Both the position numbers and the translations under genes were made by a program. From contig NZ_JAHIAB010000001.1 in NCBI RefSeq assembly GCF_018760365.1, forward strand, positions 389,813-453,812: 64,000 nt of DNA. Direction: 5' to 3'. How positions within the stretch are numbered: the first letter of the stretch is position 1; each line of letters opens with the position of its first letter. The notes beneath the pieces are model-generated. The model was given only the letters and a program-made list of their open reading frames with translations. It did not search any database and was not told the DNA's origin. Positions 46,127 through 54,231 of the stretch are shown here, piece by piece. The DNA is from Pseudooceanicola endophyticus. GTDB lineage: Bacteria > Pseudomonadota > Alphaproteobacteria > Rhodobacterales > Rhodobacteraceae.

Positions 46127-48646
46127 CTAGTAGAGACCGCCCGAGGAGAGCGTGCCGAAGTTCGCCCTGGGCCCGATGGTGGTGGTTTCGCCGGTGGAGG
46201 TCGTGATCTGCCGCTGGGCCTGCTCGGCCTCCTTGTAGAGCGGCAGGTCCTGCCCCATGGCGAAGCCGCCGTCATAGGTCACGCCGAAGATCGGATCCTC
46301 GCCGTCGCGGAAGTATTCCGCCTGGACATTGGGGCCGGAGGCATCGTCGGGCAGACGGGCGCCGGTGTAGCGGTCGATGTTGATGAAATGGCCGCCCGGC
46401 GGGACCTTGAACTTGCTGCCGCCGTATTTCTTGATCGCCTGGGTCATGAACTCCTGGAAGACGGGCGCGCAGAGGCTTGCGCCGTAGCCATGGCCGCCCA
46501 GCATCGGGCGCGGCGTGTCGTAGCCGATGTAGCAGCCGGCGACGATGTTGGAGGAGAAGCCGATGAACCAGGCGTCGCGGGCGCCGTTGGTGGTGCCGGT
46601 CTTGCCGGCGATCGGCACAGGCAGATGCACCGCGCGCGAGGCGGTGCCGCGCTGGACCACGCCTTCCATCATCGAGGTCAGCTGGTAGGCGGTGATGGCG
46701 TTCATCACCCGTTCGCGGTTCGACAGGATGCGCGGCCCCTCGCCCCGCGGCAGGGCATCGGCGCCGCAATCCTCGCAGACGCGCTGGTCATGGCGGTAGA
46801 TGGTGCGCCCGTAGCGGTCCTGGACCCGGTCGACCAGGGTGGGTTCGACCCGCTCGCCGCCATTGGCGAACATCGCATAGGCCGCCACCATCTTGTAGAG
46901 GGTGGTTTCCTCGGAGCCGAGCGCGTTGGCCAGGTAGTGGCCCATGTGATCATAGACCCCGAAACGCTCTGCGTAGGAGGCGACGGTGTCCATGCCGACC
47001 TCCTGCGCCAGGCGGATCGTCATCAGGTTCCGCGACATCTCGATGCCGATGCGCAGCGGCGTCGGCCCGTAGTAGCGGTTCTCCGAGTTGGTCGGGCGCC
47101 AGACGCCATCGGGGGTGTTCACCTCGATCGGGGCGTCGACGACGATGGTCGCGGGGGTATAGCCGCTGTCGAGCGCGGCGGCATAGACGAAGGGCTTGAA
47201 GCTGGAGCCGGGCTGGCGGTTCGCCTGGGTGGCGCGGTTGAACACGGAATGCTGGTAGGAGAAACCGCCCTGCATGGCGATGACGCGGCCGTTGTTGACG
47301 TCCATCGCCATGAAGCCGCCCTCGACCTCGGGCACCTGGCGCACCGACCAGTGATCGAACTTGCCGGACTTGGCCTTCGCCTCGCGCACGAAGATCACGT
47401 CGCCGGGCTTGAAGTTGTCGTGAAAATCTCCGTGCATCCACTTGATGTCCGAGCGCGGCACGCTGTTGCCGCGCGGATCGTCAAGGGGCACGTCCTCGAT
47501 GCCCACGGCCAGGCTCTGGTCCGAAACCTTCAGCACCACCGCCGGATGCCACTTGCCGTCGACCTCGATGTCGCGGGCCACGTTGGTGGAGGAAAGCGCG
47601 GCGCGCCATTTCGCCTCGTCGCCCAGATCGGCGGCGGGAATGGTCTTGCCGGTGCCGCGCCACTTGCCCAGCTGGCGGTCCATGCGCTCCAGCGAATGGC
47701 GCAGGGCGATGGCGGCGACGCGCTGCATGTCCGGATCCTCGGTCGCCCGGACCGAGAAACCGGCGGTAAAGAATTCCTCGGCGCCGAAATCGCGGCTCAG
47801 CTGGCGGCGGATCTCGTCGGTGAAGTAGTCGCGCGGCGGCAGGTTGACGCGGAAGGCCGGGTAGTCCCCGCCCTGCACGGAGCGGATCGGTTCGGCCAGG
47901 CTCTTGTCGTAGGTCGCCTTGTCGATGTAGCCGTTCTCGTACATCTGCTGAAGCACGTAGTTGCGCCGCGCCAGCAGCCGGTCGTGCTGGCGCACCGGGT
48001 GATAATCCGAGGGCGCCTTCGGCATCGAGGCCAGGATCGCCGCCTCGGCGGGATCGAGCTGGTTCAGCGTCTTGTTGAAATAGGTCTGCGCCGCGGCGGC
48101 CACCCCGTAGGAGTTCTGACCGAGGTAGATCTCGTTCAGGTAGATCTCGAGGATCTTGTCCTTCGACATCGAATCGACCAGCCGGGAGGCCAGGATGACC
48201 TCCTTGACCTTGCGCTCGATCTTGCGGTCGCCGGACAGGAACAGGTTCTTGGCCACCTGCTGCGGGATGGTCGAGGCCCCGCGCACGGTCTTGCCGCGGG
48301 TCTCGATCGCCTCGAGGATTGCGGCCGCGATGCCGCGCGGATCATAGCCCTGGTGGGTGTAGAAATTCTTGTCCTCGGCCGAGATGAAGGCATCCTTCAC
48401 CAGCTTGGGGATCTCGTCCGCGGGCGTGTAAAGCCTGCGTTCCTTTGCGAATTCGTCGATCAGCTGGCCTTCGCCGTTGTAGATCCGGCTGATGGTCTTG
48501 GGCTGATACTGGGCCAGGCTTTCATGGCTGGGCAGGTCCCGGCCATAGACCCAGAAGATGGCGCCCACAGACAGGGCCACCATGGCAAGCCCCAGCGTCA
48601 CCAGCGTGAAGATGCCACCGAAGAAGGAAAGTATGAATCTGATCAC
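46127..48646 (-). CDS. mrcA: Penicillin-binding protein 1A (glycosyltransferase/transpeptidase)
   Basis: The 839-residue class A PBP polymerises and cross-links peptidoglycan. It has an N-terminal membrane anchor (about residues 9-30), glycosyltransferase-51 motifs EDKNFYTHQGYDPRG (near 90) and GASTIPQQVAKN, an OB-like insert (DIEVDGKWHPAVV ... VFVREA), and transpeptidase motifs SSFKPF (SxxK, near 482), SRN (near 537) and KTGTTN (near 682). It is followed by repeat copy E and then prfB. Confidence 0.95.
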   Translation of the reverse strand: MIRFILSFFGGIFTLVTLGLAMVALSVGAIFWVYGRDLPSHESLAQYQPKTISRIYNGEGQLIDEFAKERRLYTPADEIPKLVKDAFISAEDKNFYTHQGYDPRGIAAAILEAIETRGKTVRGASTIPQQVAKNLFLSGDRKIERKVKEVILASRLVDSMSKDKILEIYLNEIYLGQNSYGVAAAAQTYFNKTLNQLDPAEAAILASMPKAPSDYHPVRQHDRLLARRNYVLQQMYENGYIDKATYDKSLAEPIRSVQGGDYPAFRVNLPPRDYFTDEIRRQLSRDFGAEEFFTAGFSVRATEDPDMQRVAAIALRHSLERMDRQLGKWRGTGKTIPAADLGDEAKWRAALSSTNVARDIEVDGKWHPAVVLKVSDQSLAVGIEDVPLDDPRGNSVPRSDIKWMHGDFHDNFKPGDVIFVREAKAKSGKFDHWSVRQVPEVEGGFMAMDVNNGRVIAMQGGFSYQHSVFNRATQANRQPGSSFKPFVYAAALDSGYTPATIVVDAPIEVNTPDGVWRPTNSENRYYGPTPLRIGIEMSRNLMTIRLAQEVGMDTVASYAERFGVYDHMGHYLANALGSEETTLYKMVAAYAMFANGGERVEPTLVDRVQDRYGRTIYRHDQRVCEDCGADALPRGEGPRILSNRERVMNAITAYQLTSMMEGVVQRGTASRAVHLPVPIAGKTGTTNGARDAWFIGFSSNIVAGCYIGYDTPRPMLGGHGYGASLCAPVFQEFMTQAIKKYGGSKFKVPPGGHFINIDRYTGARLPDDASGPNVQAEYFRDGEDPIFGVTYDGGFAMGQDLPLYKEAEQAQRQITTSTGETTTIGPRANFGTLSSGGLY

Positions 48647-48796
48647 GCGCGCTGGCCTCTTTAGACTGAAACAGGGTTATAGTGCGCTCCCCGGGGGCGG
48701 TCAAAACACAAGGGCATCACGAAGGCCAACAGACAAAGCCCCGCCCCGGGGGAACCCGGCACCTTTCCGCCCGAAACCCGCGCTTCCGCTCCCTGT

Positions 48797-48852
48797 CATC
48801 TGGCCGGAAATATCCCGGGGGAGTCTCCGCAGGAGACGGGGGCAGCGCCCCC
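48797..48852 (-). repeat. Intergenic hairpin repeat, copy F
   Basis: Minus strand: GGGGCGCTGCCCCC, palindrome GTCTCCTGCGGAGAC, TCCCCCGGGATATTT, then CCGGCCAGATGA. It lies 32 bp after the amiC stop in the direction of transcription. Tail matches copy A. Confidence 0.75.
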
Positions 48853-48884
48853 TCCCCGCGCCTCCCCCCGCTCACTGCCGCCGC

Positions 48885-50153
48885 TCACTGCCGCCGCAAC
48901 GGTGCCGCGGCCGCATCCGCACGCGCCCAGGCCATCACCCCGTCGCGGATCGCTCCCGCCAGCCGCGCCCGGAACGCCGGGTCCAGCAGGTTGGCCCGGT
49001 CCCGCTCGCTCGACAGGAAGCCCGTCTCGATCAGCACCGCCGGCACATCGGCGGCCTTCAGAACCGCATAGGCGGCCGCGCGGCGCGGCCGCGCGTTCAG
49101 CGGCAGCCCGTCCTGGCGCAGCGCATTGACCAGCGCCCCCGCCAGCGCCTCGCTGCGCGGCTGGGTCTCCTGACGTGCGAGGTCCAGCAGCACCCCCGCG
49201 ACCTGGTCGTCGCTGTGGCTCAGGTCCACCCCGGCCAGGATGTCGCCGCGCCCGTGCCGCTCGGCCAGCAGCGCCGAAGCCCGGTCCGAGGCCGAGCGCG
49301 CCAGCGTGTGCAGGGTGATCCCCTCGGCCTCCCCCTCACCTTCCGCCAGCGCATCCGCATGGAGCGAGATCATCAGGTCGGCGCCAAGGGCATGGGCCTT
49401 CTGCACCCGCCCCTCCAGCGACACGAAGGTATCGGCGTTGCGGGTCAGAAAGACCTCCGCCCCGGTGCGCCGCAACACCTCCTGCAGCTCCAGGGCGAAG
49501 CGCAGCATCAGGTCCGCCTCGCGCACGCCGGCGCGCTCGGCCCCCGGATCGACACCGCCATGTCCGGGATCGAGCAGGATGCGCAGCGGCTTTTCGGCCT
49601 CCGCCACCGTGCCCTTGCCCACCCGCGCCGGCGTGTCATCGGCCACCGCCACATCCGCCGGCGGCCCGGCCCGGGCGGCAAACTCGCTGGCCGAGGCGGT
49701 GGCGAAATGGGCCCGGATCACCGCCGTGCCGCTGCCGGGATCGCTCTGCATGGCGCCGCTCTCCAGTACCAGCGGCGCGCGCAGGGTCAGCTCCAGCCGG
49801 CTCCAGCCCGGGCGCGCCGGCGCCAGGCGCAGCGCGGTGATCCAGCTCTTGTGCAGGAAGGCACGGTGCACCAGCCCCGCCAGATCGCCCTGCGGCCAGT
49901 CCGCCCCTTTCAGGTCCAGCACGATGCGGCGCGGATCGGCCAGGGTGTAAAGCCGCCAGGGCACCCCCTGGCTCAGCGTCAGCGTCAGGTCCAGCCCGCC
50001 CCAGCCGCTGCGCAGCCGGCTCTGCTCCAGGTCCACGCTCGCCCGCGCCGAAAAGCTTTCGGCCCGCGCGACGGACCCCGCCCCCAGCAGCAGGCAGATC
50101 AGCAGCCACAGCATCCCGGCCCCAAAGCCCCGCCGCCGTTCGCCTGCCCTCAT
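48885..50153 (-). CDS. amiC: N-acetylmuramoyl-L-alanine amidase
   Basis: The 422-residue exported protein (signal peptide LLICLLLGAGSVARA) has an AMIN domain (about residues 35-140) and a C-terminal Amidase_3 domain with zinc ligands in DPGHGGVDPG and SLHADAL and the catalytic Glu in VLIETGFLSSERD. It cleaves the amide between MurNAc and the stem peptide, needed for daughter-cell separation. A 13-bp tandem repeat (CTCACTGCCGCCG) duplicates the sequence at its stop codon. It lies upstream of mrcA with a 238-bp gap holding repeat copy F, and is divergent from the winged-helix regulator gene. Confidence 0.92.
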   Translation of the reverse strand: MRAGERRRGFGAGMLWLLICLLLGAGSVARAESFSARASVDLEQSRLRSGWGGLDLTLTLSQGVPWRLYTLADPRRIVLDLKGADWPQGDLAGLVHRAFLHKSWITALRLAPARPGWSRLELTLRAPLVLESGAMQSDPGSGTAVIRAHFATASASEFAARAGPPADVAVADDTPARVGKGTVAEAEKPLRILLDPGHGGVDPGAERAGVREADLMLRFALELQEVLRRTGAEVFLTRNADTFVSLEGRVQKAHALGADLMISLHADALAEGEGEAEGITLHTLARSASDRASALLAERHGRGDILAGVDLSHSDDQVAGVLLDLARQETQPRSEALAGALVNALRQDGLPLNARPRRAAAYAVLKAADVPAVLIETGFLSSERDRANLLDPAFRARLAGAIRDGVMAWARADAAAAPLRRQ

Positions 50154-50291
50154 GCCCGCTCTCCGCCTGTCTGTCGCATCCGGCGCAGTCTATCGCGGCC
50201 CGCCCCCCGCGTGAAAGTCGCAAGACGCTTTCCGCAGCGCGATTTCAGCGTTAAAATATCGGTGACTTGCCGGAAAATCGTGAAGGTTCCC

Positions 50292-50819
50292 ATGGCCGAT
50301 GATCCCCTCCCCAGCGGGCCGCGCCGCATCGTCTCCTCCTCGCACCTGGCCGAGGGGCCGGGTTGGGAAAGCTCCGAGTTCGAATTCGGGCTGATCATCG
50401 CCTTCCATGCCTTCACCCGCTGGACGCAGCGCTGCATGGCCGCCGCCGGAATGCCCGAGCTTTCGGCGCTGGAGATCCTGGTGCTGCACAACACCAACAG
50501 CCGCGACCGCGACAAGCGCCTGTCCGACATCTGCTTCCTGCTGAACATCGAGGACAGCCACACCGTCAATTACGCGCTGAAGAAGCTGCTGCGGCTCGAA
50601 CTGCTGGAAGGCCGCAAGCGCGGCAAGGAGGTGTTCTACCGCACCACCGCGACCGGTGCCGCCCTGTGCCAGTCCTACCGCCGGATCCGCGAGCAATGCC
50701 TGCTTGAGACCCTGCCCTCCGGAGAGGCCGATGGGGCAGAGCTGCGCCGCATCGCCGCCGCCCTGCGCGCGCTGTCGGGCCAGTACGACCAGGCCAGCCG
50801 CGCCGCTGCGGCGCTCTAG
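50292..50819 (+). CDS. Winged-helix (MarR-like) transcriptional regulator
   Basis: The 175-residue protein has a winged helix-turn-helix (LSALEILVLHNTN ... RLSDICFLLNIEDSHTVNYALKKLLRLELLEGRKRGKEVFYRTT) with MarR-like arrangement and no sensor domain. GAAGG precedes the ATG at 50292. It lies 120 bp upstream of pxpB on the same strand; an operator-like dyad (50877-50901) lies in that gap, so control of the 5-oxoprolinase genes is plausible but inferred. Confidence 0.82.
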   Translation: MADDPLPSGPRRIVSSSHLAEGPGWESSEFEFGLIIAFHAFTRWTQRCMAAAGMPELSALEILVLHNTNSRDRDKRLSDICFLLNIEDSHTVNYALKKLLRLELLEGRKRGKEVFYRTTATGAALCQSYRRIREQCLLETLPSGEADGAELRRIAAALRALSGQYDQASRAAAAL

Positions 50820-50876
50820 CCTCTCCGGGCCGGAAATTCGGGCAGCCGCGGCCCCGCCCCCGGCCATTCGGGGACG

Positions 50877-50901
50877 AAACGTTGACAAAATGTCGACGTT
50901 T
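50877..50901. promoter_or_regulatory. Operator-like dyad upstream of pxpB
   Basis: AAACGTTGACA and TGTCGACGTTT are inverted complements around AAA, pairing at 10 of 11 positions. It lies 38 bp before the proposed pxpB start, in the only intergenic gap between regulator and pxpBC, and looks like a dimeric-repressor operator. Confidence 0.5.
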
Positions 50902-50939
50902 TGCCACCGGTATCCGCGACCCCAGCACAGGACCATGCC

Positions 50940-51674
50940 GTGACCCGATCCGCCCCCGCCCCCGACCGCCCCCGGCTGCTGCCCCTGGGCCTGGACGGTT
51001 TCCTGATGCGGTTCTCCGAAGGGTTCGGCGAGGCCGCGAACCGCGCCGCCCAGGCCGCCGGAGAGCTGGCCCGTTCCCTGCCCGGCGTGACCGAGGTGGT
51101 GCCGGCCCTGGCCTCGACCCTGGTGCGCTTCGATCCCGCCCGCACGCCCCGCGCCCCGCTGGAGGCCGCCCTGCGAGATCTTCTGGCCAGCCGGGACTGG
51201 CTGGACCTGCCGCCAGCCGCCCCGACGCGGCGCTGGCATGTCCCGGTCAGCTTCGATGCCGCCGACGCCCCCAGCCTGGCGCAGGTCGCCGCGCTGACCG
51301 AAAGGACCGAGACGGCGCTGGTGCAGGATATCCTCGACAGTGCGACGCGGGTGCTGGCGATCGGCTTTGCCCCCGGCCAGCCCTATCTGGGCCTCCTGCC
51401 CGAGGTTTGGGACTTTCCCCGCCAGACCAGCCTGATGCAGGTGCCGCAGGGCGCTCTGGTCGCGGCGATCCGGCAGCTGGTGCTGTTCGCCAATGCCTCG
51501 CCCACCGGCTGGCTGCAGATCGGGCGCACCGCATTCCGCCCCTTCCAGCCCGAGGCCGAGACCCCGATGCCGCTGGCCACCGGAGACGAGATCCGCTTTG
51601 CCCGTGCCTCTGCCGCAGAACTGGCGGCCTGCGAAACCACCCCGATGGGCGGCGCCCGGCTGGAGATCCTGTGA
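50940..51674 (+). CDS. pxpB: 5-oxoprolinase subunit PxpB (KipI family)
   Basis: The 244-residue protein is of the KipI/allophanate-hydrolase-subunit-1 type: LLPLGLDGFLMRFSE, LVRFDP, HVPVSFD, and the IGFAPGQPYLGLLPE signature. With PxpA and PxpC it hydrolyses 5-oxoproline (pyroglutamate) to glutamate at the cost of ATP. The GTG start at 50940 is chosen by AGGA seven bases upstream; it is not certain. It overlaps pxpC (TGATG). Confidence 0.85.
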   Translation: MTRSAPAPDRPRLLPLGLDGFLMRFSEGFGEAANRAAQAAGELARSLPGVTEVVPALASTLVRFDPARTPRAPLEAALRDLLASRDWLDLPPAAPTRRWHVPVSFDAADAPSLAQVAALTERTETALVQDILDSATRVLAIGFAPGQPYLGLLPEVWDFPRQTSLMQVPQGALVAAIRQLVLFANASPTGWLQIGRTAFRPFQPEAETPMPLATGDEIRFARASAAELAACETTPMGGARLEIL

Positions 51675-52687
51675 TGAGTGCAACGCTGGAAATCCTCGAG
51701 GCCGGACCGGGCCTGAGCGTGCAGGACCTGGGCCGCCCCGGCCTGGCCGCGCAGGGGCTGTCGCGCGGTGGCGCGCTGGACCCGCTGGCGCTGTTCGAGG
51801 CCGCGGCGCTGCTGGCCCGCCCCGCCCCCGAAGCCGCCATCGAGATGCCGGGCCTGGGCGGGCTGTTCCGCGTCAGCGCCGCGACCCGGATCGCGCTGAC
51901 CGGCGCGCCGATGCGGGCCGCGCGCGATGGCGTGCCGCTGGCATGGCACGCCGCGCATCTGCTCTCGCCCGGGGAAACCCTGCGCATCGGCCCGGTCGAG
52001 GCCGGCACCACCGGTTACCTCAGCTTCGGCGGCGGCATCGCCACCACGCCCTGGATGGGCAGCCGCAGCACCCATCTGGCCGCCGGGATCGGCGCGCTGC
52101 TGCGTCCCGGCGATCAGCTGCCGCTGGGCGATGACACCCCGCGCCCGGCCCGCCGCATCCGCCCCGAGGCCCGCTTTGCCGGTGGCGAGATCCGCGTGCT
52201 GCCCGGCCCCCAGACAGATCTGTTCAGCGATGCCCAGCGTGCCGCTTTCGCCGCAGCCCCCTTCACCCGGGGATCGCGGTCGAACCGCCAGGCCATGCAG
52301 TTGCAGACCGGGGCAGAGCCGCTCTGGTTCCGCGCCTCCGGCGGCATGGCCTCGGAGCCGATCCAGGCCGGCGACATCCAGATCACCGGCGATGGCACCC
52401 CCTATGTGCTGCTGGCCGAGTGCCAGACCATCGGCGGCTATCCCCGCATCGGATCGGTGCATCCCGCCGACATGGCGAAGCTCGCGCAGGCCGGGGCCGG
52501 CGCGCCGCTGCACTTCCGCTGGAGCGAGATCCCCGAGGCCCTGCCCGCCACGCCCGAAGCGCTGCTGAACCGGCTGCGCGGCGCGGTCTCGGCCTTGGTG
52601 CGGGATCCGGCGGACATTGCCGACCTGCTCTCCTACCAGTTGATCAGCGGGGTCACTGCCGGCGACGATCTGGAGCTTTCGGACTGA
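51674..52687 (+). CDS. pxpC: 5-oxoprolinase subunit PxpC (KipA family)
   Basis: The 337-residue protein is of the KipA/allophanate-hydrolase-subunit-2 type: EILEAGPGLSVQDLGRPG, SFGGGIATTPWMGSRSTH, GPQTDLF, GSRSNRQAMQLQ and AECQTIGGYPRIG. It forms the second subunit of 5-oxoprolinase with PxpB. The third subunit, PxpA (LamB/YcsF family), is not next to it; the following gene on this strand is the unrelated DUF1328 gene. Confidence 0.9.
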   Translation: MSATLEILEAGPGLSVQDLGRPGLAAQGLSRGGALDPLALFEAAALLARPAPEAAIEMPGLGGLFRVSAATRIALTGAPMRAARDGVPLAWHAAHLLSPGETLRIGPVEAGTTGYLSFGGGIATTPWMGSRSTHLAAGIGALLRPGDQLPLGDDTPRPARRIRPEARFAGGEIRVLPGPQTDLFSDAQRAAFAAAPFTRGSRSNRQAMQLQTGAEPLWFRASGGMASEPIQAGDIQITGDGTPYVLLAECQTIGGYPRIGSVHPADMAKLAQAGAGAPLHFRWSEIPEALPATPEALLNRLRGAVSALVRDPADIADLLSYQLISGVTAGDDLELSD

Positions 52688-52799
52688 CGGCGGGTTCCCG
52701 CCTTTGTGAGGCGAAAGCAAGGACTTGCCGCTCAGCCTCACGAAACACAACGCAATGTTGCCGATCTTTACCATGACGTGCGCGCATGGCCGCCCCGGC

Positions 52800-52824
52800 G
52801 GAACCTGCGCGCCCTCCTGACGTT
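52800..52824 (+). promoter_or_regulatory. EcfG promoter for the DUF1328 gene
   Basis: GGAAC (52800-52804), 16 bases, CGTT (52821-52824): exact EcfG consensus, ending 55 bp before the ATG at 52880. Confidence 0.75.
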
Positions 52825-52879
52825 TCTCTTGCACAGCCCCGACGCACGGGGCGGCGGCAGCAACGAAAGGAGATTTGCC

Positions 52880-53089
52880 ATGCCCCTCATCTGGCCCATC
52901 GTCTTTTTCTCTGTCGCCCTCGTCACAGCCGCCTTCGCCTTCGGCGGAATCGCGGCCGTGTCGGCAGGTATCGCGCAATTCCTCTTCGTGCTCTTCGCTG
53001 CACTGGGGGTCGCGACCCTCGCCATGCACGTGTTCGAGGGACAGCAGGAAAACATCCACGGGCCCCGGCCCCAGCACAGCCGGGAATAA
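52880..53089 (+). CDS. DUF1328 family small membrane protein
   Basis: The 69-residue protein has two hydrophobic helices (WPIVFFSVALVTAAFAFGG and AGIAQFLFVLFAALGVATL) separated by the FGGIAAVSAGIA segment typical of DUF1328 (YtjA-like) proteins. Molecular function is unknown; the family is often stress-induced. AAAGGAG precedes the ATG. A consensus EcfG promoter lies upstream and the general stress locus begins right after it, convergent with phyR. Confidence 0.85.
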   Translation: MPLIWPIVFFSVALVTAAFAFGGIAAVSAGIAQFLFVLFAALGVATLAMHVFEGQQENIHGPRPQHSRE

Positions 53090-53092
53090 GCA

Positions 53093-53120
53093 ACGCCCCG
53101 CCGGAGAACCGGCGGGGCGT
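53093..53120. terminator. Bidirectional hairpin between the DUF1328 gene and phyR
   Basis: ACGCCCCGCCGG and CCGGCGGGGCGT form a perfect 12-bp stem with loop AGAA, between two convergent genes, four bases past one stop and 35 before the other. It probably ends both transcripts, though T-runs are poor. Confidence 0.65.
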
Positions 53121-53154
53121 CTGTCGTGACAGGAAAGGGAAGGAAATGCGGCGC

Positions 53155-53967
53155 TCAGCCCTTCAGCGTCTCGGTCGAGGCGAAGAACATCGCCTGGCTC
53201 ACGGCGCTGCGAACCTGGTCCTCGCGGTAGGGCTTGGAGATCAGGAAGGCGGGTTCGGGCCGTTCGCCGGTCAGCAGGCGTTCCGGGAAGGCGGTGATGA
53301 AGATCACCGGCAGATCGCCGAACTGCGCCAGCAGGTCGTTCACCGCGTCGATGCCGCTGGAATTGTCGGCCAGCTGGATGTCGGCCATGATCAGGTCGGG
53401 ACGCTCGGCGGCCCCAAGGGCCACGGCCTCCTTGCGGGTGCGCGCCACGCCGGTGATGCGGTGGCCCATTTCGGCGACCAGGGTTTCCAGGTCCATGGCG
53501 ATGATCGGCTCGTCCTCGATGATCAGCACGCGGCCGGCGATGGCATCTTCCATCTCCTGGCGGGCGGTGCTGATCAGGCTGTCGACCTCGGCCACGTCGG
53601 TGCCCATGATCTGCGCGACCTCGGTGGTGTTGAAATCCTCGATCGAATGCAGCAGCAGCGCCTCGCGGGTGTTCGGGCTCAGCTTGGCCATGTGCTGCTG
53701 GGCGCGCGCCTCAAGGCCGGCGGCCTCGATGGCGACGGGGGCGCCGGAGCTGGCCCAGATGGTGTGGAAGACCTTGAACAGGGCAACCTTCTCGGACAGG
53801 CCGGCGCCAAAGACCGAACTGTCCTGGAGGATCGCCTCCAGCGTGGCGGCCGCGTAGGCATCGCCCGAGGTCTGGGACCCGGTGAGCGCACGCGCGTAGC
53901 GGCGCAGATAGGGAAGGTGGGAGCCGATCAGGGTCGCAAGATCCGTGGTGCCGGAAGAGACTGACAT
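53155..53967 (-). CDS. phyR: General stress response anti-anti-sigma regulator PhyR
   Basis: The 270-residue protein has an N-terminal EcfG-like sigma domain without DNA-binding competence (about 1-140: LIGSHLPYLRRYARALTGSQ ... LSPNTREALLLHSIEDFNTTEVAQIMG) and a C-terminal receiver domain with phospho-acceptor Asp near residue 194 (IMADIQLADNS) and the conserved Lys in LISKPY. Phosphorylated PhyR sequesters NepR and frees EcfG. AAGGGA precedes the ATG. It is divergent from nepR-ecfG, sharing a 96-bp region with two overlapping EcfG-type promoters. Confidence 0.96.
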   Translation of the reverse strand: MSVSSGTTDLATLIGSHLPYLRRYARALTGSQTSGDAYAAATLEAILQDSSVFGAGLSEKVALFKVFHTIWASSGAPVAIEAAGLEARAQQHMAKLSPNTREALLLHSIEDFNTTEVAQIMGTDVAEVDSLISTARQEMEDAIAGRVLIIEDEPIIAMDLETLVAEMGHRITGVARTRKEAVALGAAERPDLIMADIQLADNSSGIDAVNDLLAQFGDLPVIFITAFPERLLTGERPEPAFLISKPYREDQVRSAVSQAMFFASTETLKG

Positions 53968-53992
53968 TTTATTCCCTTTTGTCCTTTTTTCG

Positions 53993-54018
53993 GGAACCTA
54001 ACTCATCATGGTTGCGTT
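53993..54018 (+). promoter_or_regulatory. EcfG promoter for nepR-ecfG
   Basis: GGAAC (53993-53997), 17 bases, CGTT (54015-54018): exact consensus, 45 bp before the nepR ATG. It implies positive autoregulation of ecfG, as in other alphaproteobacteria. Confidence 0.85.
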
Positions 54019-54025
54019 GGGTTCC
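54000..54025 (-). promoter_or_regulatory. EcfG-like promoter for phyR
   Basis: On the minus strand GGAAC (54025-54021), 17 bases, AGTT (54003-54000): one mismatch in the -10 element. It overlaps the nepR promoter almost entirely, so RNA polymerase could occupy only one at a time. It ends 32 bp before the phyR start. Confidence 0.6.
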
Positions 54026-54063
54026 GCCAGCAGCAAGAATTTATCCGAAGTCGGAAAGGGATC

Positions 54064-54231
54064 ATGACATTGGGTCACTCGAAATCAAGTCCGAGAGGTG
54101 AGATCGATGCAAACCTCAAGAAGGTGTTCCAGACGACTCTGGACGAGGATATCCCCGATCGCTTCAAGGATCTTCTGAAGCAGCTGAAGGATCAACAGGT
54201 TGCCGTCGGCAGCGAGGAGAACGGCAAATGA
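54064..54231 (+). CDS. nepR: Anti-sigma factor NepR
   Basis: This 55-residue protein is too short for most gene-length cut-offs. It has the NepR core DANLKKVFQTTLDEDIPDRFKDLL-like helix-loop-helix (residues about 16-40), with the conserved PDRF at about 33-36. NepR binds EcfG and is released by phospho-PhyR. The stop overlaps the ecfG ATG (ATGA), giving coupled synthesis. It is placed between phyR and ecfG, the standard arrangement. The start at 54064 follows GGAAAGGG. Confidence 0.92.
   Translation: MTLGHSKSSPRGEIDANLKKVFQTTLDEDIPDRFKDLLKQLKDQQVAVGSEENGK

Noticed and set aside
48871-48896. Tandem 13-bp repeat CTCACTGCCGCCG at the amiC stop as a regulatory site
   Set aside because: It is most simply a small slippage duplication covering the last codons and stop of amiC.
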